A stretch of 26,393 nt of DNA from Candidatus Altimarinota bacterium (lineage in GTDB: Bacteria > Patescibacteriota > Gracilibacteria > Absconditabacterales > Absconditicoccaceae). The DNA lies in the NCBI GenBank assembly GCA_027013285.1, contig JALUXR010000082.1:1-26393 (forward strand), given 5' to 3'. Under the pieces are notes generated by a model, which worked only from the letters and a program-made list of their open reading frames with translations, did not search any database and was not told the DNA's origin. Both the position numbers and the translations under genes were made by a program. Shown piece after piece: positions 1-11,381 of this stretch (positions are counted from its first letter, which is position 1; each line of letters begins with the position of its first letter).

Positions 1-2236
1 AAATTGAGTAAATAAAGCAAATATAAAAATATGTTTATTTTACAACGGAAGTTGACTAGTAAATTATACAGTAGATTCTATAAAATTTATTAGTTGATAT
101 GATTCCGATGTTGTTTTCAATTGAGAAAATATTCCTTGATTTTCATATACTTGAAATTTAACCACAAATAATAATGGATGTTTAACTTGATATGTAACAA
201 GTTTACATGGTTGAACTGCTTTACATTTTTGAATAAAAATAAAAAAATGAAATAATGTTTACAAAACAGAATGAACTACAAGTGCTTTTACTTATCCATT
301 TGGTATATCAGCAACATTAACTTGAAAAGATATTCCTTGAAAAATTTTAATGTGATGGACAGATAGTATAAGTTTTACATGAGAAAAAGATTCTAAAATC
401 GATAGTTTAAAATTTAAAAATATTAAAGCACAAATAGATTTAGGAAATTATAATAAATATTTTGACATAATAACTTGAACAAATATAAATATAGATTGAA
501 AAAAATATGATCTAAAAATAGATAGAAATAGTAATTTTTATTCAGGAGATTATGTAAATATAAGTTATAATATAAGCTGAACTTACATAATAACAAAAGC
601 TGGAAAAACCTACACTATACCAGATTTTCAAAAAAATAATATTTCTGCATGAAAAATATATAAAGACTGAAAAATTACTCATATTTTAATAATCAAACAA
701 ACAGATTCTGCTATTGCAGACTGAAAAAGTATTTTATGGTATAAAATTAAATTTTTAAATTCGGATTGAAAAGCAATAAATAATCTTTCATTTTCTTGAC
801 AAGTAATAGATTCAAATAAGTATTTTAATTTAAACAAGGATAATAATTCTTACATAACTTGAATATTTTTAACAAAAGATAATTCTCAAGCAAATATATA
901 TTGAGTTTATAGAATCTGACTTATTAGTTATAAACCTGTAAGTAATATAAATTTAACATGATTAATTTATAATATACAATATCATGGGCATTATAATTTT
1001 ATAAATAATGATAAATATGTAAATTCTAAAAATATTAATTTTACTAATATTGCTAATCTTTCATTTGAAAATAAAACTTTAAAGGTTAATGAAAATAATA
1101 CTATAAATGTAAGTTATGACTGAGACGATATTTCAAATCCTTCATTTGATACAACATGATATGAAATAAATTGAAGTGGTTGTAGTTTTATTAAATGAAA
1201 AAATATAAATTGAAATTCTACTTGAGATAGTTCTCATGATATAAAAGTAAATTGTAGTATAGAAGCTCCAAGTGCTATTATTTATACTTGATATTATAAA
1301 TATGATTTAAATTGAGAATTTTGAGAAAAAACAGTTTATAATTTTTATAAAAAAATATACTCACCTGTTTTATTTATTTGATGAGCTCAAATAAAAGTTT
1401 TATGAAATGTCGTAAGCAATAAAAAGATAATATGATGAATAACATATATCTCAACAGCTATAAGTCCTAATATATTTAAAAACAAAATTAAACAATATAT
1501 TTACAAAAATTATATTATGTGATGAAAATTAAGTGTTATTCCACCAGGTAATAATATAGATTTATCTTCCTTAACTTGAAGTAAAATTTATAAATGTAAT
1601 TCAAATGAAATTTTAAATATATGATGATGGTATAATTGAAATATTTCTTTATATTTTATATGATGCTGAATAAATATAAAAAGTAATATCCAGTGAAATT
1701 GAAAATTGAATATATTTTGATTTAGAAAAAGATGAGATATTTGATATAATTTTTCAATTCCAAATGGTTGGGAAAAATGATGAAATATCTATATAAACAA
1801 TAATGTAAAAAGTATAAAAGCTAATATAATTACAGATGGTAGTATTTTTACATACATATGATCTAACCCTACTTCGGAAAGTATATTTACTTGAAGAATA
1901 AATAATGATAATTTAAAATCTCAGTTATTTATAAGATGAAAAATATTTTCAAGAAATACTATTTGATGAGGAAATAAAGATATAAACAATAATTATATGT
2001 TTGTATGATGAAAAAAAGTTAGTGCAAATACTAAAATTTTTCAAACTCCATCAACATTAGTTAGTAAAGCATATGATATTACTTTTTTAAAAAATAATTT
2101 TGTAGATGATAGTTGAGATTATGATACATGAGTTTTGTCTCAATACATCTATAATAAATATCATTGTACATGACATAAAGATCAAGATAAGAGTAAACTA
2201 TGCTATAGTTCAATAGTTATAGAAGATTGAAATTAA
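1..2236 (+). CDS. Large surface/secreted protein, 5'-truncated by the window edge
   Basis: An uninterrupted frame from base 2 to the TAA at 2234-2236 gives 744 visible residues when TGA is read as glycine; the true start is upstream of the window. The protein is rich in Asn, Ile, Ser, Gly and Tyr, with many short beta-prone stretches, as expected of an extracellular beta-rich protein. No enzymatic motif is visible. The last 200 or so residues contain a module (GGNIYINNNVKSIKAN, later LFIRGKIFSRNTIGGG, then an AYD.TFL stretch) that matches the C terminus of the large secreted protein at 21689-25021. The final residues carry a short Cys/His/Asp/Lys segment (CTGHKDQDKSKLC). A strong terminator follows. 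By analogy with the right-hand paralog it probably has a signal peptide and sits on the cell surface. A role in adhesion or host contact is inference only. Confidence 0.8.
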
Positions 2237-2243
2237 ATAAATT

Positions 2244-2285
2244 AAAATATTAAAGTATTAATTATTGACTTTAATATTTTTTTTT
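2244..2285 (+). terminator. Intrinsic terminator after the left surface gene
   Basis: A 13-bp perfect stem (2244-2256 with 2268-2280) encloses an 11-nt loop and runs into a T tract to 2285. It starts 7 nt after the stop codon and separates the surface gene from the pgeF-like operon. Confidence 0.8.
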
Positions 2286-2328
2286 ATATAAAACTTAATA
2301 TATATTTATATAATAATATTCAAAAAAA

Positions 2329-3465
2329 ATGTCTTTAATTCAAAGAAAAACAGATTGATTTTCAATAATTGAAAGAAAATGAGAACATACTATTCAATCA
2401 AGTATATTTGACTGAAAATGAAATTTACTAAAAGAAAAAAAAGATGACCTTTTATATAACATTAATTGAATAAATAAAAATTGAAAAGAAATAGACCCAC
2501 ATAAAAGATTAGAAACTATTTGAAAAACAGCTCAAAAAAATATTGCAGACCTATTAATTTGGACAGACTTTAAAAAACCCTCAAAAGAATTAGTAAGACT
2601 TACAGAAACTAGTGATTTATATGATTACTTACAAAAAAATAATAAATTTATAAATCTTTGATATGCAGATAATACTATTATATTCAATACACCCAAAATT
2701 TTAAAAGAATTATGAATTAATTCACTATCTTTATGATGAGCTGTAGCAGATTGTGGTTGAATTTGTTGAAATTATAATAACTGAGAAATAATATCTATTT
2801 CACATGCATGATGGGGATGAATTACAAATTGAGTTATAGAACAATTAATATACACTTATATGGCTGAATTATGAAAAAAAGAATTTCAAAAAGTTCAATT
2901 TGATTTTTCACCTATGGGTTGAATAAATTATGAATGGGATAAAAATAGCTTTGACAAAAACTTATTAAATCATATGAAATATCTTACAAAACAAGAAGAA
3001 AAAATTGTAGAAGAAATTTCTAAATTAATATATGATATAGTATTAGAAAATAAAAAAATAATTAAGAATTATAATTCAAAACTTAATGAGTTTAATATAT
3101 TACATAAAAAAATAGAAAAATTAACAGAAATATTTAATTTAAACCAAAAATTTAGTAAAATAGCTGAAGAATATAACATAGATTATATGAAAGATAAAAT
3201 AGTTGAAAAATCATCAGACCCTAAAAAAGTAATTTTCTTTTTAGATAGGCTTATAAAAAGAATTTTCTTAGAAAACTGAGCAAATATAGAGCAACTTAAT
3301 TTTCATAAAGAACAAACAACAGATTTAAATAATACTTGGCCATCATACAGGATACATACTTTACGAGAAAAATGAATAATTGGTCCAGATATGACATTAA
3401 AGTGAGAAAACTGAATTATACCGGATTCAAGATTATGAGTATTCAATACTGTATATAAAAAATAA
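2329..3465 (+). CDS. pgeF: Laccase-domain (PgeF/YfiH-like) protein with a helical insertion
   Basis: 378 aa. Residues 139-172 contain the hallmark of the polyphenol-oxidase/purine nucleoside phosphorylase-like family: VADCGGICG with Cys142, then SHAGWGGITNGV with His159, followed by SPMGGINYEWD near 194-204, equivalent to the family's IGP..CYEV stretch. In YfiH/LACC1 proteins one Cys and two His form a zinc site for purine nucleoside cleavage; Cys and the second His are visible here, the first His is not obvious. The protein is about 100 residues longer than usual because of a charged, coiled-coil-like helical insertion (about residues 216-320) between the NYEWD motif and the C-terminal part. 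Start ATG follows an A-rich stretch with no Shine-Dalgarno sequence. It heads a three-gene unit. Family call is good; the precise substrate and activity are uncertain because of the divergence. Confidence 0.75.
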
Positions 3466-3489
3466 TTTAATAAATAATAAAATATTAAA

Positions 3490-3738
3490 ATGACACAAAA
3501 ACATGAATTCATAAAAAAATTATACAAAGAATGAGATACTATATGATTAGATAATGAAAAAGATAAAATAGGAAAAATAGTTTATGAATATCAAAAACAA
3601 CTTGAAATTTCTATGAGAATAAAAGATAAAGGTAAACAAGAAATAGATGAAATTAAAAAAGTTTTAAATTATGAAGAAAAAAACTTAAAATTTATTAAAA
3701 GAATTAGAAATATGCTTTATAAAAAATTAGAAGAATAA
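3490..3738 (+). CDS. Small helical protein, unknown function
   Basis: 82 aa, one internal TGA-Gly pair near residues 16-19, otherwise almost entirely charged and helix-prone (many Lys, Glu, Ile). It begins MTQKHEFIKKLYKEGD and ends in a Lys/Arg-rich helix. It lies 24 nt after the pgeF-like gene and 1 nt before the GNAT gene, so it is co-transcribed with both. The length and composition fit a two- or three-helix bundle or a short coiled coil. I do not recognise the family. Confidence 0.65.
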
Positions 3739-3739
3739 A

Positions 3740-4234
3740 ATGGAAGTTATAATAAGTAAACCAGAAAATATAAAATTAAAAGACATCATAAATATCTCCT
3801 ATAAAATCCCAGATCTAATTAGTTGAATAAATATCATAAAAGAAAAAATAGAAGATAAATTATTTAAAATTTATAATGATGAAATTATTTATTCATATAT
3901 AAAAAAAAATAAGAAAATTGTATCGTTTGGTAAAATAATAAATAATGATATTTATTATAAAAAAATATGTAAAAGAATATGATTTAAGAAATGAGATTAT
4001 TTAATTTGAACTAATTTATTTACTATAAAAAAATATAGATGAAAATGATATGCAAAATTACTTAAAAAAGCTCAAATTGAATATATAAAACAAAATAATC
4101 CTAATATAAATAAACTAATTTGATTTACTACAAATAAAAAATATTTAAAGTTATATCAGACATATTGATGTAAGTTTGCAGGAAAATATCAGATACAAGA
4201 TACTATATTGTATATTTATTATTACAATATTTAA
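3740..4234 (+). CDS. GNAT-family N-acetyltransferase
   Basis: 164 aa. The acetyl-CoA pyrophosphate loop typical of GNAT enzymes (R/Q-x-x-G-x-G/A) is seen at residues 98-108 as KYRGKGYAKLL, placed after a beta strand (LIGTNLFTI) as in motif A. A later segment (NKLIGFTTNKKYLKLYQTYGCKFAG, about 124-148) fits motif B, where the family usually has an N...A...Y..GF pattern. Such enzymes move an acetyl group from acetyl-CoA to an amine; nothing shows whether the acceptor is a protein, a metabolite or a drug. Translationally coupled to the upstream small gene (1-nt gap). The fold is fairly secure, the substrate unknown. Confidence 0.8.
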
Positions 4235-4260
4235 TTAATAATTTAAAAAAATAACATTAA

Positions 4261-4407
4261 AAAGTAAGGTTTATTTTTAAGATAAAGAAGTTTTTAATAT
4301 TCTTTGAGAAAGATTTAAAAGAACAAGAGAATAATATATGAAATTGGTTCAAAGAAGTAAGTGGAACAATTACAACTAGTGAAATGTGATTTTTAGCTAA
4401 AAAATAA
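4261..4407 (+). pseudogene. Possible gene remnant or start-less small ORF
   Basis: In the 180-base gap between the GNAT gene and the next large gene, one frame is open for 48 codons and ends in TAA at 4405. Its translation, ending NWFKEVSGTITTSEMGFLAKK, looks like the C terminus of a normal protein, and its two TGA codons are read as Gly. The only in-frame ATG is at 4384, near the end, and a stop lies immediately upstream (4258). It could be the tail of a decayed gene, a small protein with a non-ATG start, or chance. I do not recognise the sequence. Confidence 0.3.
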
Positions 4408-4414
4408 TAATAAA

Positions 4415-7015
4415 ATGTCTAATCTACCTGAAGATTTCCCTTTATTTAAATTAGAACAATGAGATAATTTTGAAAATTCAATATTTCAAAAGCAAGTTAT
4501 AAACACACAAAATAACTTGATATTTTTACTTAATAAATTAAAAGATTTCTCTTCTAAGAATGAAATTTATAAAATATTAGATAATATTAAAGACATTAAA
4601 AATCCTTGAGTTGCATTTGAGTATTTACTTATAGAATATTTAAATAAAAAGAATATATTCAAAGCTGACGAAGAAAAATGGGAATGAAATGGAATAGATT
4701 TATTTATCAAAAAAAATTGAGTTCAAGTTACTATAAGTGATAAATTATGAAAAGAAAGAAAAATTGAAAAAGTAAGAGAAAAAATAAATAAATGAGAAAC
4801 ATTTAAATTTCAAAAAAAAGATATAGATTGAAATACTTTAGAAATTCCTATTTTAAACACAGAAGTCCCAAAAAATATCATATTATTTAAAATTGAAGAT
4901 CCTATTATAAAATATTTAGTATCACAAGATAAATGAAGATTAAGTTATAATTTTCAAAACTTAAATACTCATAGTCAAAATAAATTTATTGAAAGTTTAA
5001 ATATAATCAAAAAAAGCTTTAAAATAATATTAGAAAAAATTTATTTTATTGAAAAAAACATTGATACAAATTTAAAAACTGTGCCTAATACCAAGCAATC
5101 TATAAATTTTGATAAAATAAAAAATAAAAAATTTTGAGAAGAATTAGAGAATTGGATAAAAAACAATTACGAATGAAAAAAACCATATTTACAGAATATT
5201 TGATCAAATATAATATATTTTTATGATGAAAAAAATAATAAAATAGTTTTCAAAGTATATTTAGATACAAAACAAAAAGAAATAATTTATAATTTTACAT
5301 ATTATATTTGTAATAAAAAAATTGTTAATAATAAATTTGAGAAAACTAAATTAATACCAAAACAAGAAGAAAATGAATCAAAAATAGAATGAAAAGCTCA
5401 TAATAAAGAAAGAGAAATTACAAACATAATCAAATATACTAAAAAGTATAATCAAAAATTAAATGATATTATAAACTCAATAAGTAAAAAATATAATCTA
5501 AATATTAAGTGAATAAAACATAAACTTATAAAAAAATTAGTTTATAACATATCTCAAGATACTAATTTTATAGAATTAAAAAAATATTTTGTAGAGTTAA
5601 AAACACAAGACAAGAAAGAAATTCAAAAATATTTTGACAATTTGAAACAGACAAACCAAGAAAGAATTAAAACAAAAAAACAAATTACTTGGCTTAAACA
5701 TTTCTTAAAAGATATTTCTAATATAATAGACTGAAAAAATACAAATATTGAAGAAATATGAATATGAACTATTACTGACCAAGAATTATTATTAAATGAT
5801 GTTATTATCAAAAAATATTGATTATTAGAAAAATGAGCTAAATTAAATAATAATATACAAAAAATTAAATCAATATTAGAAGAATTAAATATTAAATGAT
5901 TAGATACAAATAAAATATTTATTAGGTTGCAAAAAATGTTATTTATTAAGGCAACTACTTACAAAAGTTGAAATAATTATACAAATAATATTATTAAAAA
6001 AAATGAAAATATAAAATTAGAATTAGAAGAACAAATGGAAGCATTAATCATAAAATCAATATGAATTAAATCATATACTAACTCTAAGATTAAAACATTA
6101 AAATGATGAAATAAAATAGATACAAATTTATTATTTAATAAAAGAATCAAAAAACAATATTTGAAACCATATACAGAATTAGAAAAAAAATACAAAGCTA
6201 TTACATTACTAAATAATTTATTACAAGAAACTAAAACTGAATTATGAGAGTTAAGAAGTTTTATAAATAAAATAAATTTTGATAATTTATTAATCTCTCA
6301 ACTAAATTGAGATAATTTAATATATTCAAATAAATTTTTATCTGATACAATGATATGATTAATTTTTAAATGAGAAAAAAATATAAGAGTTTTATGACAT
6401 AAAAAATTGATAGATAAATTAAATGAATTAAAAATTTCAAAATTTAATCCAGAAAATTTTATATCATTATTAGAAATGTACATATCATTTAAAAATATTA
6501 TTCAAAATAACGGTATAACACAAATAAACTGAATTATGAATAAACAAATAATTTTATTAAAGAATAAATTAAATCAATTAATAAATAAAATAGATTCTAA
6601 ACCAGATATTGAAAATATAAATATTAAAATTTTTAAAGAAAAAGAAAATGGAATTATATTACTTTTAGAAAAATATATATGAAAAGAAAATATTGTATTA
6701 AATAAAAATATAATAAATAAATTTACATATGAATCTATGTTTTCAAATAAGTGAATAGAAAAATTGCTTGAAGAATTATTTTTACATATAGGAATAGATT
6801 ATATAAAAAATTTTAGAGAAGATGTTAGTTTATTAGATAAATATGAGTATCAAAAAAATAATATAGAAAAATTAAGTTATATAAAAAAGAAAATATACAG
6901 AGAAGAATCTTCCGAAGAGATTTCAAAAGATAAAGAAAATATAATAAATAAATTTGAATCATTACAATCAATATTTGAGGAAATTAAAAATATTTATAAC
7001 TTAGTTAAAATATAA
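4415..7015 (+). CDS. Large helical protein with possible nuclease-like N-terminal domain, unknown function
   Basis: 866 aa under code 25, very rich in Lys, Asn, Ile, Leu and Glu, with no signal peptide or membrane segment. Residues 60-130 look like a PD-(D/E)XK restriction-endonuclease-like core: a helix with Glu69 (AFEYLLIEYL), a Gly-containing turn, then GIDLFIKKNGVQVTIS with Asp95 and Gln104-Val-Thr. In active members the last position is usually Lys (QVK/EVK); here it is Thr, so the domain may be inactive or use another residue. The remaining 700 residues are predominantly helical with many coiled-coil-like stretches and no recognised motif. It ends 3 nt before the beta-CASP nuclease gene, so the two are almost certainly co-expressed. 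Function unknown; the nuclease idea is inference from motif spacing. Confidence 0.7.
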
Positions 7016-7018
7016 CAA

Positions 7019-8635
7019 ATGAACAAATTATCAGAACAATTTCCAAGACAATCAAAAATAGAATTTGAAAAATATAATACAAAAATAATTTTAGAATTTT
7101 TATGATGAGTTTGAGATAAAGAAAAAGGTGTTTCTCTTACATGAAGTGCCACAAAACTAACTATTATCAAACCAAACGGAGAAAAAACTGTATGAATTAT
7201 AGATTTTTGAATGTTTCAATGATGAGAACATGATTTAGAATATAATGAAGTATTACCATTTGATTTATCAAAAATAGAATTTGTAATAGCTACACATACT
7301 CATTTAGATCATATTGGTAAAATGCTACATCTTGGGAAAAAAGAATTTATGTGAAATATTTGGACTACAAAAATAAATAAAGATGTATTATACACTATGT
7401 TAAATGATGTTATCAAAAATCAACCTGAAAATACTATTTCAGAAGAAGAAAAAATACTTTCAAAAATAGAAAATTATAAACTTATAAGAGATAAATTAGC
7501 AAAAGCTTTATGAGACAAAAATGACGGAGTCCAACAAATGGATAATGAAATAATAGATTTAGAACTTGAATACAAAGAAATTCTTGAAAATTTTAAAAAT
7601 AAAGAAAAACAATTCTTTGATTCTCAAGATCTTATGTTTTTAATATGAAAAATTAATAGTGTAAATTATTATGAAAAATTTGAGGTAAAAAATGATATTC
7701 AAGTAAGTTTCATTCCAGCTGGACATTTACCCGGTTCTTCTCAATCCATTTTAAAAATAAAAGTTTGAAAAAATAAATTTATAAATATAGGTTTTTCTTG
7801 AGATTTATGAAAATTAAAAAATCCTGCTATTTGGTGAGCTCCTGAAATATCAAAAGAAAAACTTGATATGTATATGGTAGAATCTACTTATGCATGAAGA
7901 CATCATCCTGAAGTTAATGAACAAGAAAATAAATTGGTAGAACAAATCAATAAAACCATAAAAAAATGATGAAAAATTATAATACCAGTTTTTATGCAAT
8001 GAAGAGCTCAAGAAGTTACATTATTTATTAAAAGTTTAATTAATAATTGAAAAATAGCAGAAATACCTGTTTTTTACCATTCAGAAAATATTGAAAATAT
8101 AAATAATATTTATTCTAGATATCTACCAAAACATTTTAACATTCTAACAAAATGAAATACATTAAGAAAAGCTAAAACTTGAAAATGAAAAAATACAAAA
8201 TTTAATTTTGAAAATTATAAAAAATCTGCAATATTATTAGCAAGTGGAGGTATGATAAGTTGATGAAGTATTTTAAATTATTTAAATTATTTACAAGATT
8301 CTAAAAATCTTTTTATCTCTATGTGATATCAGGCTTCATGAACACTATGAAATGAAATATTTTATCAAAAAAAATGAGAAATAGAGATTCCAAATGAAGG
8401 TAAAATACAAGTAAATGCAAATTTAACATCTTTTAAATGATTTTCTTGACATGCTGATGAACAAGATTTATTACAACTTATTTCTCAAATGTCTTTTTCA
8501 AAAGATGCAAAAGTAATTATCAATCATGGAGAAAAATCACCTGAACAACTTACTTTCTGATTAGCTATCAAATGAATAATTGGAAGAACAAAGGAAGTAT
8601 TATTTGCAGATTTTAATGAAAATTTATATAAATAA
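7019..8635 (+). CDS. Beta-CASP metallo-beta-lactamase-fold nuclease (CPSF/RNase-like)
   Basis: 538 aa. The metal site is complete: HTHLDH at 93-98, His236 in PAGHLPGSSQ, Asp262 in FSGDLG. The beta-CASP motifs follow: Glu288 in ESTYAGRHH (motif A), His478 in FSGHADEQDL (motif B) and His503 in INHGEKSPEQ (motif C). The GHLPGS and SGD..ESTYG.R.H series is typical of the prokaryotic CPSF73-like/RNA exonuclease branch, distinct from the RNase J also present at 12574-14535. An insertion of roughly 100 charged residues lies between the first and second metal motifs. Members cut RNA endo- or exonucleolytically with two zinc ions. Tight linkage (3-nt gap) to the upstream unknown 866-aa protein suggests a shared job. 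No recognisable RBS. Confidence 0.9.
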
Positions 8636-8708
8636 AAAAAGACTTTAAAAATACTTAATAAAAGTTATATTAAGCAAATATTTTATTTAATAAAATTTAG
8701 ACAATAGT

Positions 8709-10106
8709 ATGAACAAAGGTAATATAACAGCTATTCACTGAGTAGTAGTAGAAATGAAATTTGATAAAGTTCCTGGAATCTATGAAGCTGTAGAAGTTGT
8801 AAACAAAAATTCTAGTTGAGATAAAGTAGTTATAGAAGTTTTACAACAACTATGATGATGAACTATAAGATGAATATCTATGGAATCTACAGATTGATTG
8901 AGAAAATGAGATGAAGTTATAGCTCAAGGTAGTGCTATAAAAGTTCCTGTAGGACCAGAAGTGTTAGGTCATATTTTTAATGTGCTATGAGATACTATAG
9001 ATGATACTTGAGCATTAGAAACTAAAATAAAAAAGCCTATTCATAGACCTGCTCCAGAATTTAAAGACCTTTCTACAAAACCAGAAATTCTTGAAACTTG
9101 AATTAAAGTTGTAGATTTCTTAGCTCCTATGCTTAAATGATGAAAAACTTGATTATTTGGTTGAGCATGAGTAGGTAAAACTGTAATTATGCAAGAACTT
9201 ATTCATAATATTGCTTCTGCTCATTCATGAGTATCTGTAGTTGCATGAGTTTGAGAAAGAACAAGAGAATGAAAAGATCTATTCTTAGAAATGGATGAAT
9301 CTTGAGTGTTAGAAAAAACTGCTATGGTGTATGGTCAAATGAATGAATCTCCTGGTCCTAGATCTAGAGTTGCTCTTACTTGACTTACTATGGCTGAATA
9401 TTTCAGAGATGAAGAATGAAAAGATGTCCTACTTTTTGTAGATAATATCTTTAGATTTACACAAGCTGGTTCTGAAGTTTCAGCACTTTTAGGTAGAACA
9501 CCTTCTGCTGTATGATACCAACCAACTTTAGCTACTGAAATGGCTGAATTACAAGAAAGAATTACTTCTACAAACAAAGGTTCTATTACTTCTGTTCAAG
9601 CTGTTTATGTGCCTGCTGATGATCTTACAGATCCAGCTCCTGCTACAACATTTGCACATTTAGATAGTACTATTGTATTAAATAGATCAATTGCTGAAAA
9701 AGGTATCTACCCTGCTGTAGATCCATTAGATAGTAAATCTTCATTATTAAACCCTGAAGTCTTATGAGAAGAACATTATAATATTGCAAAAGATGTTCAA
9801 AAAATATTACAAAAATATAAAGAATTACAAGATATTATAGCTATTCTTGGTATGGAAGAACTTTCATATGAAGATAAATTAACAGTTTATAGAGCAAGAA
9901 AAATTGAAAAATTCTTATCACAACCTTTCTTTGTAGCTGAACAATTTACTTGAACTCCTTGAGTTTATGTTCCTCTTTCAGAAACAATAAGATGATTTTC
10001 TATGATTATTTCATGAGAATTAGATGAAGTTCCTGAAAATATGTTCTTATACAAAGGTAGTATAGATGAAGTTCTTAAAAAATTTGAAGAATCTAAAAAT
10101 AAATAA
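8709..10106 (+). CDS. atpD: F-type ATP synthase subunit beta
   Basis: 465 aa, the normal length for the family. The P-loop GGAGVGKT is at 151-158, and four of its residues show the code: GGT TGA GCA TGA GTA GGT. VAGVGERTREG, the DNIFRFTQAGSEVSALLGR stretch and the GYQPTLATEMAELQERI stretch are all present, so it is a catalytic beta subunit and not an alpha subunit or a Rho/FliI relative. It hydrolyses or makes ATP in F1 at the membrane. Neither neighbour is another atp gene: upstream lies a nuclease, downstream a coiled-coil protein after a strong terminator, and no epsilon gene follows. The 73-base upstream gap contains a weak 7-bp hairpin (8654-8660 with 8668-8674) that could be a terminator for the nuclease gene. 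Confidence 0.97.
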
Positions 10107-10117
10107 TTCAAATATAT

Positions 10118-10142
10118 CCTAGATTAATCTCTAGGTTTTTTT
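10118..10142 (+). terminator. Intrinsic terminator of atpD
   Basis: A 6-bp stem CCTAGA/TCTAGG (10118-10123 with 10130-10135), 6-nt loop, then seven T. It starts 11 nt after the atpD stop, so atpD is transcribed without a downstream partner. Confidence 0.85.
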
Positions 10143-10215
10143 ATTCTAAAATTTGCCAAAAAATTATAAATCATTATTATAAAATCATATATTTTATAAA
10201 TTAGCTAATTTTACA

Positions 10216-11349
10216 ATGTTTAATGTTTTTGAAAGTAAAGATAAAAATAATATAAGTAATTTTTTAAAAGATGAAAAAGCTATAAGAATATTTTCTCAGA
10301 TATCTAATTTAATAGAATTATGAGATTTAAATACTTTAAATAATTTTATAAATGAAAATCTGAATTACTTAAATTCTAATAATTGAATTTCAAATCTAAA
10401 AATAATAATGGAAAATAATTGAGAAAAATTTTATCCTATTTTATGGAGTATATTTTCCATATCATCAAAAAAGAAAAATTATGAATTAGCAAACCTATTT
10501 TCAGAAACAACTAAAATATCTGAAAAGCTATTAAAAGAAATTAAAAAACTTAAAAAAGAAAATAATTTACTCAAAAATACTTTTTCAAAGAAAGATGAAA
10601 AAATTTTAAAACAAAAAGAAACTATAGAGATATTAGAAACAAAAAATAACATACTACAGGAAGAATCCCAATATTTAAGACCAAATGCGAAAGCTTATTC
10701 TGAAATATTAAAAATATTAATTGAAAATAATTTATCAGAAAAATGAAAAGATTCTCAAGAAGTAATAACAAAAATCATTAAATGAAATCAAATTTCTTCA
10801 AAACTAATAAAATGATTAGAACAACAATGAATAATTTCTATAAAAACTAATTGATGATATTGATTATCACCCAAAGTTAAAATAATAATGGAAGAATTAG
10901 CTAACAATCAAAGAAAAAAGAAAAATAGTATCATTGAAACAACTGAAGAAATCTGAAAAAGTAATGTTATCAAATCTTATAGTAAAATAGAAGAATATAC
11001 TTTTCAACCAATAGATGAAGAAGAAATCAAAAGGATTGATAAAGAAAAAGAAATAAAACAAGATAAATCTAAACTAATAGAAGATGAAAATTCTGACATA
11101 TTTGCAGAAATTACATGAGAATTCCTTGTAAAAATAGATGAACTTAAAAAATCTAATAAAAGCAAAGAGAATAAGATTAAAGAAATAGAAGAAAATTTAA
11201 ATAAAAAAGAATTAGAATTACAAAAACAAGCTGAAGAAATAGAAAAATTAAAAAGAGAATTAGAAGACATAAAAAAAAGTAGCTGATGAACAACTACTCC
11301 AGCACATATAATGAAAAAGGCACATAAAAGCTATAAAGAAAATAAATAA
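10216..11349 (+). CDS. Coiled-coil protein with possible winged-helix domain
   Basis: 377 aa, no signal peptide or membrane segment. Residues 1-95 are helical; 97-152 form a strongly charged coiled coil; 160-228 (AYSEILKILIENNLS to KVKIIMEEL) look like a winged helix-turn-helix, with a helix-turn-helix around SSKLIKGLEQQGIISIK and a Gly-rich wing (TNGGYGLSPK); 305-362 form a second coiled coil, followed by a Gly/Thr break and a basic tail. Winged helices usually bind DNA or other proteins, so a DNA-organising or regulatory adaptor is possible. A weak promoter (TTGCCA at 10153, TATAAA at 10178, 19-nt spacer) lies upstream. Downstream it converges with rsmG; an 8-bp AAATAAAA/TTTTATTT inverted repeat (11355-11387) may end both. 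Family not recognised. Confidence 0.65.
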
Positions 11350-11381
11350 TTTTTAAATAAAACAAAAATCTAGAAAAAATT

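Noticed and set aside
2974..3279. Separate 101-aa gene in the standard code
   Set aside because: It is the TGA-free helical part of the pgeF-like gene in the same frame, not a gene of its own. The same holds for 6764-7015, 9540-9767, 11999-12328, 17763-17999 and 21376-21588.
9335..9577. 80-codon open frame on the minus strand
   Set aside because: Antisense shadow of the highly conserved atpD coding region.
11004..11270. 88-codon Ser/Phe-rich minus-strand frame
   Set aside because: Antisense of the Lys/Glu-rich coiled-coil gene at 10216-11349; the composition is what reverse reading of such a gene gives.
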